The notes under the pieces: model-generated
Database searches by the model: none
What the model was told of the DNA's origin: nothing
Seen by the model: only the letters and a program-made list of their open reading frames with translations
Part shown: one piece after another, positions 8,610 to 16,562 of the stretch
How the letters are laid out: every line of letters starts with the position of its first letter
Numbering within the stretch: the first letter of the stretch is position 1
Origin: Rhodoferax sp.
GTDB lineage: Bacteria; Pseudomonadota; Gammaproteobacteria; Burkholderiales; Burkholderiaceae_C
Assembly: GCA_013791765.1 (NCBI GenBank)
Contig: VMTC01000074.1
Coordinates: forward strand, 62,001 to 126,000
DNA: 64,000 bases
Reading direction: 5' to 3'
Position numbers and translations under genes: made by a program

Positions 8610-9311
8610 ATGTTGACAATTCGCAAATCGCAGGAACGCGGCCATGCAGACCACGGCTGGCTCAAATCGTTTCACAGTTTCTCCTTCGCCGGTTATTACG
8701 ATCCGCAGCACATGGGCTGGGGCAACTTGCGCGTGATCAATGAAGACTGGATCGCGCCCGGCAAGGGCTTTGGTACCCATGGCCATCGTGACATGGAGAT
8801 CGTCACCTACGTGCTCAGCGGTGCGCTGGCGCACCAGGACAGCATGGGCAACGTCAAGGCGATTCCGCCCGGTGATGTGCAGCGCATGAGCGCCGGCACC
8901 GGCGTGCAGCACAGCGAGTTCAACCACGCGCCCGATGCCACCACGCATTTGCTGCAAATCTGGATTGAGCCCAATGTGAAGGGTGTACAACCCAGTTACG
9001 AGCAAAAGACCATTGCGGATTCCGAAAAGCAGGGCCGCTTGCGCTTGGTCGCGTCCCCCGATGGTGCCCAGGGCTCGGTCCTGATTCATGCGGATGCGCG
9101 CTTGTATGCCGGGCTGTTTGACGCAGACCAAAGGGCCGAGCTCACGCTGGGCCCCAATCGAAAGAGCTACGTGCACCTGGTACGCGGTGAACTCGACGTC
9201 AATGGCCAACGGCTGACAACCGGTGACGCAGCGCTGCTGGCCGACGAAACCCAGCTTACGCTGGCGCACGGCAAGGACGCTGAAGTGCTGGTGTTTGACC
9301 TGTCCGCCTGA
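8610..9311 (+). CDS. Pirin family protein (YhaK-like bicupin)
   Basis: The product is 233 residues and has the pirin pattern: FHSFSFAGYYDPQHMGWGNL, the metal-ligand region GTHGHRDMEIVTYVLSGAL, and MSAGTGVQHSEFN. The three histidines and the glutamate that bind the metal in the first cupin domain are present. Homologues include E. coli YhaK and quercetinase-like YhhW; the substrate of this one is unknown. The start has a CAAGGAG ribosome site 8 bp upstream. A flavodoxin-like gene follows after 85 bp in the same direction, a combination that suggests a redox or electrophile stress role. Confidence 0.9.
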   Translation: MLTIRKSQERGHADHGWLKSFHSFSFAGYYDPQHMGWGNLRVINEDWIAPGKGFGTHGHRDMEIVTYVLSGALAHQDSMGNVKAIPPGDVQRMSAGTGVQHSEFNHAPDATTHLLQIWIEPNVKGVQPSYEQKTIADSEKQGRLRLVASPDGAQGSVLIHADARLYAGLFDADQRAELTLGPNRKSYVHLVRGELDVNGQRLTTGDAALLADETQLTLAHGKDAEVLVFDLSA

Positions 9312-9396
9312 TTTATTGCTTCTTTCTCGTATTTTTTCCCCTCGGGGGCTGCGCCGCAGACCTCCATTCTTCCCAAACTCATCAAGGAGATTTCAA

Positions 9397-9951
9397 ATGT
9401 CAAAAGTAGCCGTCGTTTTTCACTCAGGTTATGGTCACACCCTGCGGATGGCGCAAGCCGTGGCAGAGGGCGCGGGCGCCGAGTTGGTCGCCATCGACGC
9501 CGAAGGCAATCTGACGGACGCCCAGTGGGCCACGCTCAGTGCGGCTGACGCCATCGTCATGGGCTCGCCCACCTACATGGGCAGCGTGAGCTGGCAGTTC
9601 AAGAAGTTTGCCGATGCGTCCAGTAAGCCCTGGTACAGCCAGGCCTGGAAAGACAAGGTGTTTGCCGGCTTCACCAACAGCGCCACGATCAATGGCGACA
9701 AGCACTCAACGCTGCATTACCTGTTTACCCTGGCGATGCAGCACAGCGGCATCTGGGTTGGCACCGGCATGATGCCAAGCAATGCCAAGGCGGCGCAGCG
9801 CAACGACATCAACTACCTGGGCTCCTTCGCTGGTGCCATGGCCCAGTCGCCGTCCGATGCGTCACCCGCTGAAATGCTGCAAGGCGATTTGGAAACGGCC
9901 AAGTTGTTTGGCAAGCGCGTGGCTGAGGTGACGGCGAAGTTCAAGCCTTGA
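9397..9951 (+). CDS. Flavodoxin-fold NAD(P)H:quinone oxidoreductase (WrbA-like)
   Basis: The product is 184 residues with a flavodoxin-like FMN domain. The phosphate-binding stretch VVFHSGYGHTLRMAQAVAEG is at the N-terminus and the flavin-ring loop MGSPTYMGSVSWQFKKFAD lies around residues 57-76. The start at 9397 has a good AAGGAGA site. The family transfers electrons from NAD(P)H to quinones by two-electron reduction. It differs from WrbA in details and might be another NADPH-dependent FMN reductase. It is the second gene of a probable pair with the pirin. Confidence 0.85.
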   Translation: MSKVAVVFHSGYGHTLRMAQAVAEGAGAELVAIDAEGNLTDAQWATLSAADAIVMGSPTYMGSVSWQFKKFADASSKPWYSQAWKDKVFAGFTNSATINGDKHSTLHYLFTLAMQHSGIWVGTGMMPSNAKAAQRNDINYLGSFAGAMAQSPSDASPAEMLQGDLETAKLFGKRVAEVTAKFKP

Positions 9952-10030
9952 TGCAACTCGGCTCGGCGTTTGTTGGGCCGGCCATCGTTGCTCCCCCGTT
10001 GGGGGGGGTCACAACACGTCAAATTGCTTA

Positions 10031-10090
10031 AAAATATAAGCATATTAGGCCTCTAGCCCACGTCTTTATTGGATAAGCAGCTATCGTATT
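10031..10090 (-). repeat. Family Q tail repeat, copy 2
   Basis: Read on the minus strand it contains ATAGCTGCTTATCC, then GACGTGGGCTAGAGGCCTAA. It starts 5 bp after the stop of the exonuclease gene and has the same direction as that gene, so it would be the 3' untranslated end of its transcript. Confidence 0.8.
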
Positions 10091-10095
10091 GATAT

Positions 10096-11520
10096 CTAAT
10101 CGAGTGTTGGCTGCAGCTTCTTTGCCCAGTCGAGCAGCTCGATTTTTCCCGTGCCCGCCAGCGCCATGTGTTTGAGCAGCAACCGGTAGGTGTCCAGGTC
10201 AAATGCCAGCGTGCTGCGGCTGCCCAGGGCATCCGCGAGTTCAGACTCGTCATGCACGGTGGCCAGGTGGCACCACTGCTCAAAGATGTGAATGTCCGTG
10301 CGCCGGCTGTGGGCGTCGTACTCACGCAACCCGATTCTGCCGGCGTAGGGCCAGACCTGCAGCTTTTGCTGTGCCAGCGCCAGTTGCAACCGCAGGTGGT
10401 GCCGCTGCGGTGTCTCTTGGCCACAGCACACGCCTTGGCAGCGCCCGATCTGATGCGCAAAACAGCGGCCCTTGCCGGACTCCAGGCCGAGCGCCTGCAG
10501 GCACAAGCTGTGCTTGTCCGCCAGTTCGCGCAAACTGCTGATGGCCTGATTTTTGGAGCGGTAGACGCCATACATCTGGCCAAACTCTTGCGGTTGCAGC
10601 GACGCGCCGCGCACCAGGCTCAGCAGCGGCCGGGCCAGCGGGTCGTGCGCCAGGCGCCAGGCGCACAGCGTGCTCTCGCGGCGCAGTTGGCGGTTGTAGA
10701 CCGGCTGTTTTTCCTTCACCAGCCGGGCCTCCAGCAGCAGCGCGCCAAGCTCACCGGCGGTTTCAACCCACTGCACGCGCCGAATCTCCTGGGCCATGCG
10801 CATCTCGCGCGCTGACCGGCTGGACGCCTGAAAGTGCGACATCACCCGGCTGCGCAGCTTGACGCTCTTGCCAATGTACAGGGGCAGCGGCCCTTCACCG
10901 TAAAAGATGTAGACCCCGGCGGTCTCCGGGATGTCAGCCACCGGGGTTTCCAGTTGCGGCGGCAGTGCTGCGCTGCTCTGCAGCAGCGCCAGTGCCTGCT
11001 GCTGCAGCAATTGCGCGCCGTGTTCCTGGCGGGCAATCAAGAGCCAGGCTTGCATCACCTCGACATCGCCCATGGCGCGGTGCCGCTCCAGCGTGCTGAT
11101 GCCGTGGCGTTGCATCAGGGCGTCCAGGCCATGGCCCTTGTGCTGCGGGTATAAGAGGCGCGACAGGCGCACCGTGCACAGGGTTTTGACACGCAGCGCC
11201 ACGTCCAGGCGGGCCAGTTCATGGAGCAAAAAGCCGTGGTCAAAGCGCACGTTGTGGGCCACCAGCACGGCACCGCCCAGCAGTTCGAGCAAGCGCGGGG
11301 CGACCGCCTCGAAGCTGGGGGCGCTGCGCACCATGGCGTTGCTGATGCCGGTGAGTCGCTGGATGAACGGAGATATTGAGCAGCCCGGGTTGACCAGCGT
11401 GCTCCAGCGCGCCACTTCCTGCCCGTTTTCAATGCGCACGGCGGCAATCTCGGTGATGCGATCAATCACCGGGTTGCCGCCGGTGGTTTCCAGGTCAAGT
11501 AAGACGTAGCAGGGCAGCAC
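10096..11520 (-). CDS. DnaQ-like exonuclease fused to a GIY-YIG (UvrC/Cho-like) nuclease
   Basis: The product is 474 residues with two nuclease modules. The first 170 residues are a DEDD exonuclease like the epsilon subunit of DNA polymerase III: DLETTGG (Asp9, Glu11), the middle motif NVRFDHGFL, and HRAMGDVEV with the last His and Asp. From about residue 200 a GIY-YIG domain follows (GVYIFYGEGPLPLYIGKSVK), with a Cys-rich region near 365 (CFAHQIGRCQGVCCG) as in UvrC and Cho. Such DnaQ-GIY-YIG fusions are known in proteobacteria and are thought to act in DNA repair; the exact substrate is not settled. It is not likely to be the replicative proofreading subunit. Confidence 0.9.
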   Translation of the reverse strand: MLPCYVLLDLETTGGNPVIDRITEIAAVRIENGQEVARWSTLVNPGCSISPFIQRLTGISNAMVRSAPSFEAVAPRLLELLGGAVLVAHNVRFDHGFLLHELARLDVALRVKTLCTVRLSRLLYPQHKGHGLDALMQRHGISTLERHRAMGDVEVMQAWLLIARQEHGAQLLQQQALALLQSSAALPPQLETPVADIPETAGVYIFYGEGPLPLYIGKSVKLRSRVMSHFQASSRSAREMRMAQEIRRVQWVETAGELGALLLEARLVKEKQPVYNRQLRRESTLCAWRLAHDPLARPLLSLVRGASLQPQEFGQMYGVYRSKNQAISSLRELADKHSLCLQALGLESGKGRCFAHQIGRCQGVCCGQETPQRHHLRLQLALAQQKLQVWPYAGRIGLREYDAHSRRTDIHIFEQWCHLATVHDESELADALGSRSTLAFDLDTYRLLLKHMALAGTGKIELLDWAKKLQPTLD

Positions 11521-11523
11521 GGC

Positions 11524-11637
11524 TTAGCAAAACATCAGCGCCAGCCAGGCTGGGTCGTCGAGCACATTGAGCAGCACGAAGCCGCCGATGCGGTAGAACC
11601 AGAACTCTGCCGCCAGCAGAACTTCAGGCGATGTCAA
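11524..11637 (-). CDS. Possible 37-residue small ORF
   Basis: A TTG-initiated frame starting within the last codons of the Nudix gene encodes a short hydrophobic peptide (VLLAAEFWFYRIGGFVLLN is its core). It stops 4 bp before the exonuclease start. The codon use looks coding-like and the position would couple the two neighbours. I do not recognise it, no ribosome site is clear, and it may be nothing. Confidence 0.25.
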   Translation of the reverse strand: MTSPEVLLAAEFWFYRIGGFVLLNVLDDPAWLALMFC

Positions 11638-12169
11638 GGATGTGAATCCCAAAGTGGCCCTTGCTTCGGTCGGCAAAGTAGTGTTCCAGCGTTTCCTTGA
11701 CAGTTCTGAAGGCGATCTCGTCCCAGGGAATCTCGTTCTCGGCAAACAGCCGCGCTTCGAGGGTCTCGAAACCGGGGTCGAACACGTCACTGAGCAGGCG
11801 CGCCAGGTAAAACACATGGACTTGCCCCACGCGGGGCACGTTCAGCAGCGAGAAAAAACCTTCCAGGGCAAACTGCGCGCCCGACTCTTCCAGCGTTTCG
11901 CGCGCCGCGCCTTCGGCCACCGTTTCGCCCATCTCCATGAAGCCCGCTGGCAGCGTCCATTTGCCAAAACGCGGCTCAATATTGCGCTTGCACAGCAAGA
12001 CCTTGTCGCCCCAATAAGGCACGGTGCCCACCACGTTGAGCGGGTTCTCGTAGTGAATGGTGTGGCAGGCCAGGCAGACCGCACGCTCTTTGGTGTCGCC
12101 ATCGTCGGGCACCCGGTAGACCACGGCGGTGCCACAGTTCTTGCAGTGTTTGATGGGGGGGCGCAGCAT
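11624..12169 (-). CDS. Nudix hydrolase with N-terminal zinc ribbon
   Basis: The product is 181 residues. A zinc ribbon is formed by Cys9/Cys12 (CKNC) and Cys32/Cys35 (CLAC). The Nudix box runs from about residue 76 (GFMEMGETVAEGAARETLEE then SGA), with all the conserved Gly, Glu and Arg residues. The arrangement recalls the NADH pyrophosphatase branch, but the NudC-specific downstream motif is not evident, so the substrate (NADH, ADP-ribose or another nucleoside diphosphate) is open. It lies between a TRAP transporter gene and the exonuclease gene, all on the minus strand. Confidence 0.88.
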   Translation of the reverse strand: MLRPPIKHCKNCGTAVVYRVPDDGDTKERAVCLACHTIHYENPLNVVGTVPYWGDKVLLCKRNIEPRFGKWTLPAGFMEMGETVAEGAARETLEESGAQFALEGFFSLLNVPRVGQVHVFYLARLLSDVFDPGFETLEARLFAENEIPWDEIAFRTVKETLEHYFADRSKGHFGIHILDIA

Positions 12170-12191
12170 GCAGACAGTGTAATTTGAAAAG

Positions 12192-13283
12192 TCAGGTCTT
12201 CTTTAGCTTGGTCTTGACGGGCGGAGTCACCGGGGCTGGTTCGGCTGCCAGCTTGCTGTGTTTGGCTATCAAGTTGCGCGCCGTGCTCAGCAATTGCTGA
12301 CCATCCAAGCCGCGCTGGTTCATGTCTTGCACCCATTGCACTTCAACCAAAGACGCTTTGCGCTTGAATTCCTGCGCATCCGCGGGCCCGATGGTGTATA
12401 TCGTGTTGCCGCGTGCCAGCGCGGCCTGCCGACCGGCGTCATCACCGGCTTGTTGCGTGCGGCCGAGCCAGCCCGAGGTCTGCAGGCCTGAGTTGTTGTC
12501 GATGATTTGTCTCAGATCAGGCGGCAGCGATTGGTACTTGGCCTTGTTCATCGCCAGCACGAAGGTGGCGGTGTAGAGCGCGCCACTGGCCGGCTCAAAC
12601 TGGCTGTGGAAGCGGGTAAGTTCCTGCACTTTGACCGAGGGCACCACCTCCCAGGGCAGCACCGCGCCGTCAATCGTGCCTTTGGACAGCGCGTCGGGAA
12701 TCGCCGGCAGCGGCATACCCACGGGTATGGCGCCCAGATAGCCCAGCATCTTCGTGACCTGGCGGGTGGGGCCGCGCATTTTCAGGCCCTTGAGGTCGGC
12801 GGCAGTCTTGATCTGCTTATTCTTGGTGTGCAAGACACCGGGGCCATGCACCTGCAGCGCCAGCACCTGCGTGTCCTTGAACTCTTCAAACGCCATGGTT
12901 TGCATGAACTCCCAGCAGGCGCGTGAAGTGGCCTCGGCGTTGCTCATCATGAACGGCAGTTCGAACACCTCGATCCGGGGGAATCGGCCCGCCGTGTAAC
13001 CCGGAATCGTCCAGATGATGTCCACCACGCCGTCTTTGGCCTGGTCGTACAGTTGCGCCGGGCTGCCGCCGAGTTGCATGGCCGGGTAGGCCTCAAACTG
13101 GATGCGGCCGTTTGACTCCTGGCTGATTCTGTCCATCCAGACCTTGTGCATGTTCTGCCAGACGTTGGACTGCGCTGCCATGAAGGTGTGGAACTTGAGC
13201 GTGACGGTGGCGTTTGCACGGCTGAGAGCAGGCGTGGCCAGCGCCAGGGCGGCGCTGGTTTTGAGCAGGGTGCGTCTTTGCAT
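12192..13283 (-). CDS. dctP: TRAP transporter substrate-binding protein DctP
   Basis: The product is 363 residues and begins with an export signal (MQRRTLLKTSAALALATPAL) whose paired arginines suggest the Tat route. The mature part matches the DctP family of periplasmic solute receptors: TLKFHTFMAAQSNVWQNMHK, the EAYPAMQLGG stretch, and LKGLKMRGPTRQVTKMLGYL, which holds the conserved Arg that binds the substrate carboxylate. It closes the minus-strand operon ABM-FAH-dctQ-dctM-dctP, separated from dctM by 18 bp. The Lys/Pro-rich tail after residue 340 is unusual. The substrate is likely an organic acid. Confidence 0.93.
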   Translation of the reverse strand: MQRRTLLKTSAALALATPALSRANATVTLKFHTFMAAQSNVWQNMHKVWMDRISQESNGRIQFEAYPAMQLGGSPAQLYDQAKDGVVDIIWTIPGYTAGRFPRIEVFELPFMMSNAEATSRACWEFMQTMAFEEFKDTQVLALQVHGPGVLHTKNKQIKTAADLKGLKMRGPTRQVTKMLGYLGAIPVGMPLPAIPDALSKGTIDGAVLPWEVVPSVKVQELTRFHSQFEPASGALYTATFVLAMNKAKYQSLPPDLRQIIDNNSGLQTSGWLGRTQQAGDDAGRQAALARGNTIYTIGPADAQEFKRKASLVEVQWVQDMNQRGLDGQQLLSTARNLIAKHSKLAAEPAPVTPPVKTKLKKT

Positions 13284-13301
13284 GATGAGAGATTGAAGGT
13301 G

Positions 13302-14645
13302 TCAGGTGATGAATTTAACCAGCCACAATGAGATGCCGGGAAAGAACAAAAGAAGGAGTGTACGCAACACATCGCTGACCAAGAACGGTAGCACGCCGCG
13401 GTAGCTCTCCGCAATCGGCACCCCGGGCGCCAGGCTGTTGACGACGTACACATTGAGCCCCACCGGCGGCGCCAGCAGGCCGAAGCCGACCGTCATCAAC
13501 ACCATGATGCCAAACCAGATGCCGACCGACTCGGGCGGCATGCCAAAGTCAAGCCCGATCACCAGCGGGAAGAAGATGGGGATGGTCATGAGGAGCATGG
13601 ACAGCTCGTCCATCACCGATCCCAGCACCACATAAAACAGCAAAATGATCGACACGATCCACAAGGGCGGCAAGCCCCAGCCTTGCACCACGGCCGCAAG
13701 CTGGTTGGGCATTTGGGTCAGCGCCAGCGCCGAATTCATCAGGTCCGCGCCCAGAAAGACCAAGAAGATCATGGCCGAGCCTTGCGCCGTGGCGTAAAAG
13801 CAGTATTTGAGCTTTGCAAAATCAAGCTCGCCCTTGAGCATCGCCACCACCAAGGTGGCCGCCGCCCCCACAGCAGCGCCCTCGGTCGGGGTGAACCAGC
13901 CGCCGTAAATGCCGCCAAAAACGGTTGCAAAAACCAGTGCAATCGGCACAACGCCACGCAGGGCTTGCGCCGCGAGCGGGTGGCCGCCAGTCTCGCTGCG
14001 TTTGGGCTGGCGCGCGGTCTTGCCCGGCGCGTGGCCCGGCACCAGGCGCACATAGACGGCGATGGCGAACATGTAGCCCAGCATGGCGATGAGCCCCGGC
14101 ACAAAAGCGGCCGCAAACAGTTTGGCAATATTTTGCTCGGCCAAAATGGCATAGATCACCAGCGGCACCGAGGGCGGTATCAAGATGCCCAGTGTGCCCC
14201 CTGCGGCCAAAGCGCCGGTGGCCAATCGGCCAGAATAGCCGTGGCGCCTCAGCTCGGGCAGCGCCACCGAGGTGATGGTGGCCGCCGTGGCCACCGACGA
14301 GCCGCAAATGGCGCCAAACGCGGCGCTGGCCAGCACGGTGGCCATCGCCAAGCCGCCCTGGAAACGCGACATCACGGCACTGGCAAAGCCAAACAGCGCC
14401 TTGGAGATACCGCCCTGCGTGGCGAAGTGACCCATCAAAATGAACAGGGGAATGACCGAGAGTTCGTAGTTGGCAAAGCGGGCAAAGGCCAGGCTGTTGA
14501 GAGCGTTGCTGAACGGTCCCCAACCCGCCTGCGTGACGTAGCCGACACCACCGGCGACAAACATGGCCACTGCAATCGGCACGCGCAGCGCCATCAGCGT
14601 GAGCATCAGGGCAAAAATGCTGGTGGCTACCCATAGCGGGCTCAT
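13302..14645 (-). CDS. dctM: TRAP transporter large permease DctM
   Basis: The product is 447 residues with about 12 membrane helices, the size and pattern of the DctM subunit that carries the ion-coupled transport path. Family signatures include GSSVATAATITSVALPELRR, LATGALAAGGTLGILIPPS and PTEGAAVGA. The start overlaps the stop of dctQ by 4 bp (ATGA type), showing tight coupling. It works with DctP in the periplasm and DctQ in the membrane. The substrate cannot be read from the sequence. Confidence 0.95.
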   Translation of the reverse strand: MSPLWVATSIFALMLTLMALRVPIAVAMFVAGGVGYVTQAGWGPFSNALNSLAFARFANYELSVIPLFILMGHFATQGGISKALFGFASAVMSRFQGGLAMATVLASAAFGAICGSSVATAATITSVALPELRRHGYSGRLATGALAAGGTLGILIPPSVPLVIYAILAEQNIAKLFAAAFVPGLIAMLGYMFAIAVYVRLVPGHAPGKTARQPKRSETGGHPLAAQALRGVVPIALVFATVFGGIYGGWFTPTEGAAVGAAATLVVAMLKGELDFAKLKYCFYATAQGSAMIFLVFLGADLMNSALALTQMPNQLAAVVQGWGLPPLWIVSIILLFYVVLGSVMDELSMLLMTIPIFFPLVIGLDFGMPPESVGIWFGIMVLMTVGFGLLAPPVGLNVYVVNSLAPGVPIAESYRGVLPFLVSDVLRTLLLLFFPGISLWLVKFIT

Positions 14646-15211
14646 AGGTGCCCGTCCGGTGTGATTGGCTCTGTGGCATTTAAGTTGTCACCGGCCAGCC
14701 CCTGCAAGCCAGCGCCAGTGCCGTGCAAACTCTGCATCAGGGCAATCAGCGCAGTCAAAGCCAATGGTGGCACCATGCTGGCGTACACCAGCCATTCGGG
14801 AAAATCCAGCAGCATGGTGCCGGAGTGGGTTTGCAGCGCGTTAAGCGCGCCCACGCCGGTGCGCCAGGCCAGCAGCGCCATCACCCCGGCCAGCAGCAGC
14901 GAGCCCAGACGGTCCAGCAGCAGTGTGGTCTTGACGCTGGCTCTAGCGGTGAAAAAATCCACGGCGATGTTGCCGCGCTGCTGTTGGCACCAGGGCAGAA
15001 ACAACGCAATGGCTGCGCCGCTGGCGACGCCTGTCAGTTCAAAGTCACCCGCCAGGCTTAAGCCGAGCGTGTTGCGCCCGATCAGGCTGGCGCAGGTCAG
15101 CAGCGCGATGGCGCTCAAAAGGCAGCCACCCAGGATGGCGCACAACTTGGCCAGAAAAGCGAGAAGGCGCAAATGATTTTTCCGCAAAGCTGGGGCGCTA
15201 TTGAACCTCAA
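14642..15211 (-). CDS. dctQ: TRAP transporter small permease DctQ
   Basis: The product is 189 residues with four predicted membrane helices, as expected of DctQ. The conserved stretch SLAGDFELTGVASGAAIALF and the following LPWCQQQRGNIAVDFF correspond to the typical 'E-x-x-x-x-P-W...G-x-I-x-V-D-x-F' pattern of the family. Its start overlaps the end of the upstream hydrolase gene by 14 bp and its end overlaps dctM by 4 bp. It presumably bridges DctM and helps docking of the loaded receptor. Confidence 0.9.
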   Translation of the reverse strand: MRFNSAPALRKNHLRLLAFLAKLCAILGGCLLSAIALLTCASLIGRNTLGLSLAGDFELTGVASGAAIALFLPWCQQQRGNIAVDFFTARASVKTTLLLDRLGSLLLAGVMALLAWRTGVGALNALQTHSGTMLLDFPEWLVYASMVPPLALTALIALMQSLHGTGAGLQGLAGDNLNATEPITPDGHL

Positions 15212-15899
15212 CCGTGAGCATGATGCTGCCCAGACCGGTGATTGCGCCCTGAAGCGTATCGCCCGCCACCACGGCGCCCACCCCTTCGGGCGTGCCGGTG
15301 TAGATCAGATCGCCCGCTTGCAGCGTCCAGGCGGCGGACAGCTGCTCAATGACTTCGGCCACATTCCAGATCAGCTTGGAGACCTGGCTGCGCTGGCGCT
15401 CCTGGCCATTGACCTGCAGATAGATTTCAGCCTGGGCGATGTCGCCCGCCTTTGCGGCCGGGGTAATCGGGCCGATCGGGGCCGAGGCGTCAAAGCCCTT
15501 GCCGATGCACCAGGGGCGACCCTGCTTTTTCATCTCGTTTTGCAGGTCGCGCCGGGTCATGTCCAGCCCTACTGCGTAGCCAAAGATGTGCTGCGCGGCG
15601 TCCACCGCCTTGATGTTCTTGCCACCGGTGCCAATGGCCACCACCAGCTCGATTTCATGGTGCAGGTTGTGGGTCAGGCTCGGGTAGGGCAGGCGGGCGG
15701 TCTCGCCCGGGTTGACCAGCAGCACGGCATCAAACGGTTTCATGAAGAAGAAAGGCGCCTCGCGCCCGCTATGGCCCATCTCTTTGGCATGGTCTTCGTA
15801 GTTACGGCCGACGCAATAAATGCGGTGCACCGGGAAGCGCGCGGTGCGGCCCAGCACCGGCACAGACACGATCGGGGCTGGTTCAAAAACATAAGACAT
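15198..15899 (-). CDS. Fumarylacetoacetase-family hydrolase (fumarylpyruvate hydrolase-like)
   Basis: The product is about 233 residues and fits the short FAH family that includes NagK fumarylpyruvate hydrolase. Signatures are HRIYCVGRNYEDHAKEMG, the metal-binding segments HHEIELVVAIG and GLDMTRRDLQ, and DLIYTGTPEGVGAV. The start MSYVFEP at 15899 matches homologues; an in-frame ATG at 15920 would add seven residues. The family cleaves C-C bonds in acylpyruvates from gentisate or related ring-cleavage routes. No ring-cleavage dioxygenase is nearby, so the exact substrate is open. It is cotranscribed with the ABM gene upstream and the TRAP genes downstream. Confidence 0.88.
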   Translation of the reverse strand: MSYVFEPAPIVSVPVLGRTARFPVHRIYCVGRNYEDHAKEMGHSGREAPFFFMKPFDAVLLVNPGETARLPYPSLTHNLHHEIELVVAIGTGGKNIKAVDAAQHIFGYAVGLDMTRRDLQNEMKKQGRPWCIGKGFDASAPIGPITPAAKAGDIAQAEIYLQVNGQERQRSQVSKLIWNVAEVIEQLSAAWTLQAGDLIYTGTPEGVGAVVAGDTLQGAITGLGSIMLTVEVQ

Positions 15900-15924
15900 G
15901 GCTGGGTGGCTCGCTGTCATGGGC

Positions 15925-16236
15925 TTATGCGACTGCTTCTGATTTGGCGACCAACTCGAAGTGCTCAACGCTCGGCGGACGTGCAAAAAATGGCCCGACG
16001 ATCGCGCGCCACTCGGTAAAGGCCGCAGACTCCCTGAAACCCACCGTGTGGTCTTCCAGCGTGCGCCAGAAAATTTGCAGGACGTAGCGCTCGGAATTTT
16101 CAATGCAGCGATTGAACTTGAAGCCCTCAAATCCTTTGGCGTGGGCAATCACGGTGTGCAGGCCGCGCTGGATCGCTTCTTCGAAGGCGGAATTTTGGCC
16201 AGGCTGGATCGAGAAGTCGGCAAGCTCAAGAATCAT
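15925..16236 (-). CDS. Antibiotic biosynthesis monooxygenase (ABM) domain protein
   Basis: The product is 103 residues (MILELADFSIQPGQNSAFEE...) with the ferredoxin-like ABM fold pattern: a first strand, the Gly-containing helix AFEEAIQRGLHTVIAHAKGF, the strand YVLQIFWRTLEDH and a closing strand HFELVAKS. The start at 16236 is preferred because the family starts here; an upstream ATG at 16290 gives a Pro-rich, unrelated tail. ABM proteins act as cofactor-free monooxygenases or isomerase-like enzymes of small aromatic or keto compounds, and many have unknown roles. It is the first gene of the operon with the FAH hydrolase and the DctPQM transporter. Confidence 0.82.
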   Translation of the reverse strand: MILELADFSIQPGQNSAFEEAIQRGLHTVIAHAKGFEGFKFNRCIENSERYVLQIFWRTLEDHTVGFRESAAFTEWRAIVGPFFARPPSVEHFELVAKSEAVA

Positions 16237-16562
16237 GAAGGTCTCCGGTTGGGGGCGGTTTTGCGGGGCTTTGAGTCTAACTTCTCCCACTGGCGCTGCG
16301 CTACCGCCCAGGCATCAGCTTGTCTTTTCGGGCGTGACATGGCTCGCCCATTGAGTGCCGCCGTGTGCCTGCGCTATGAAAACAGCCGCCAACCGGCAAC
16401 ACCATTGAAAGCTGCATAATGCAGCGGCCAAGCGCTTTGTCCTACAAGGGGAAACGTCAGTGGCCGCAGTTCTTGTGAAAATGTTTGACACCACCCAGGG
16501 GCGGCTCAAAAGCAAGGATAAAGGTGGATGCTGAAGGGTTTGGTCACTACAAGGAAGCAAAC
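16237..16562. other. Divergent intergenic region with a perfect 15-bp palindrome
   Basis: This region between the ABM gene and the Ala/Gln-rich gene holds no supported gene. GCTGCATAATGCAGC at 16411-16425 is a perfect 7-1-7 palindrome, 138 bp upstream of the next start. It resembles the TGC/GCA palindromes at phaP but has a wider spacer. The Ala/Gln-rich gene has a strong AAGGAAG ribosome site at 16551-16557. Confidence 0.5.

Noticed and set aside
9341-9370. The CCCCTCGGGGG-containing stretch before the flavodoxin gene as a sixth family-P copy
   Set aside because: It shares only a run of C and G; the CTCCTCCTT part and the inverted arms are missing.
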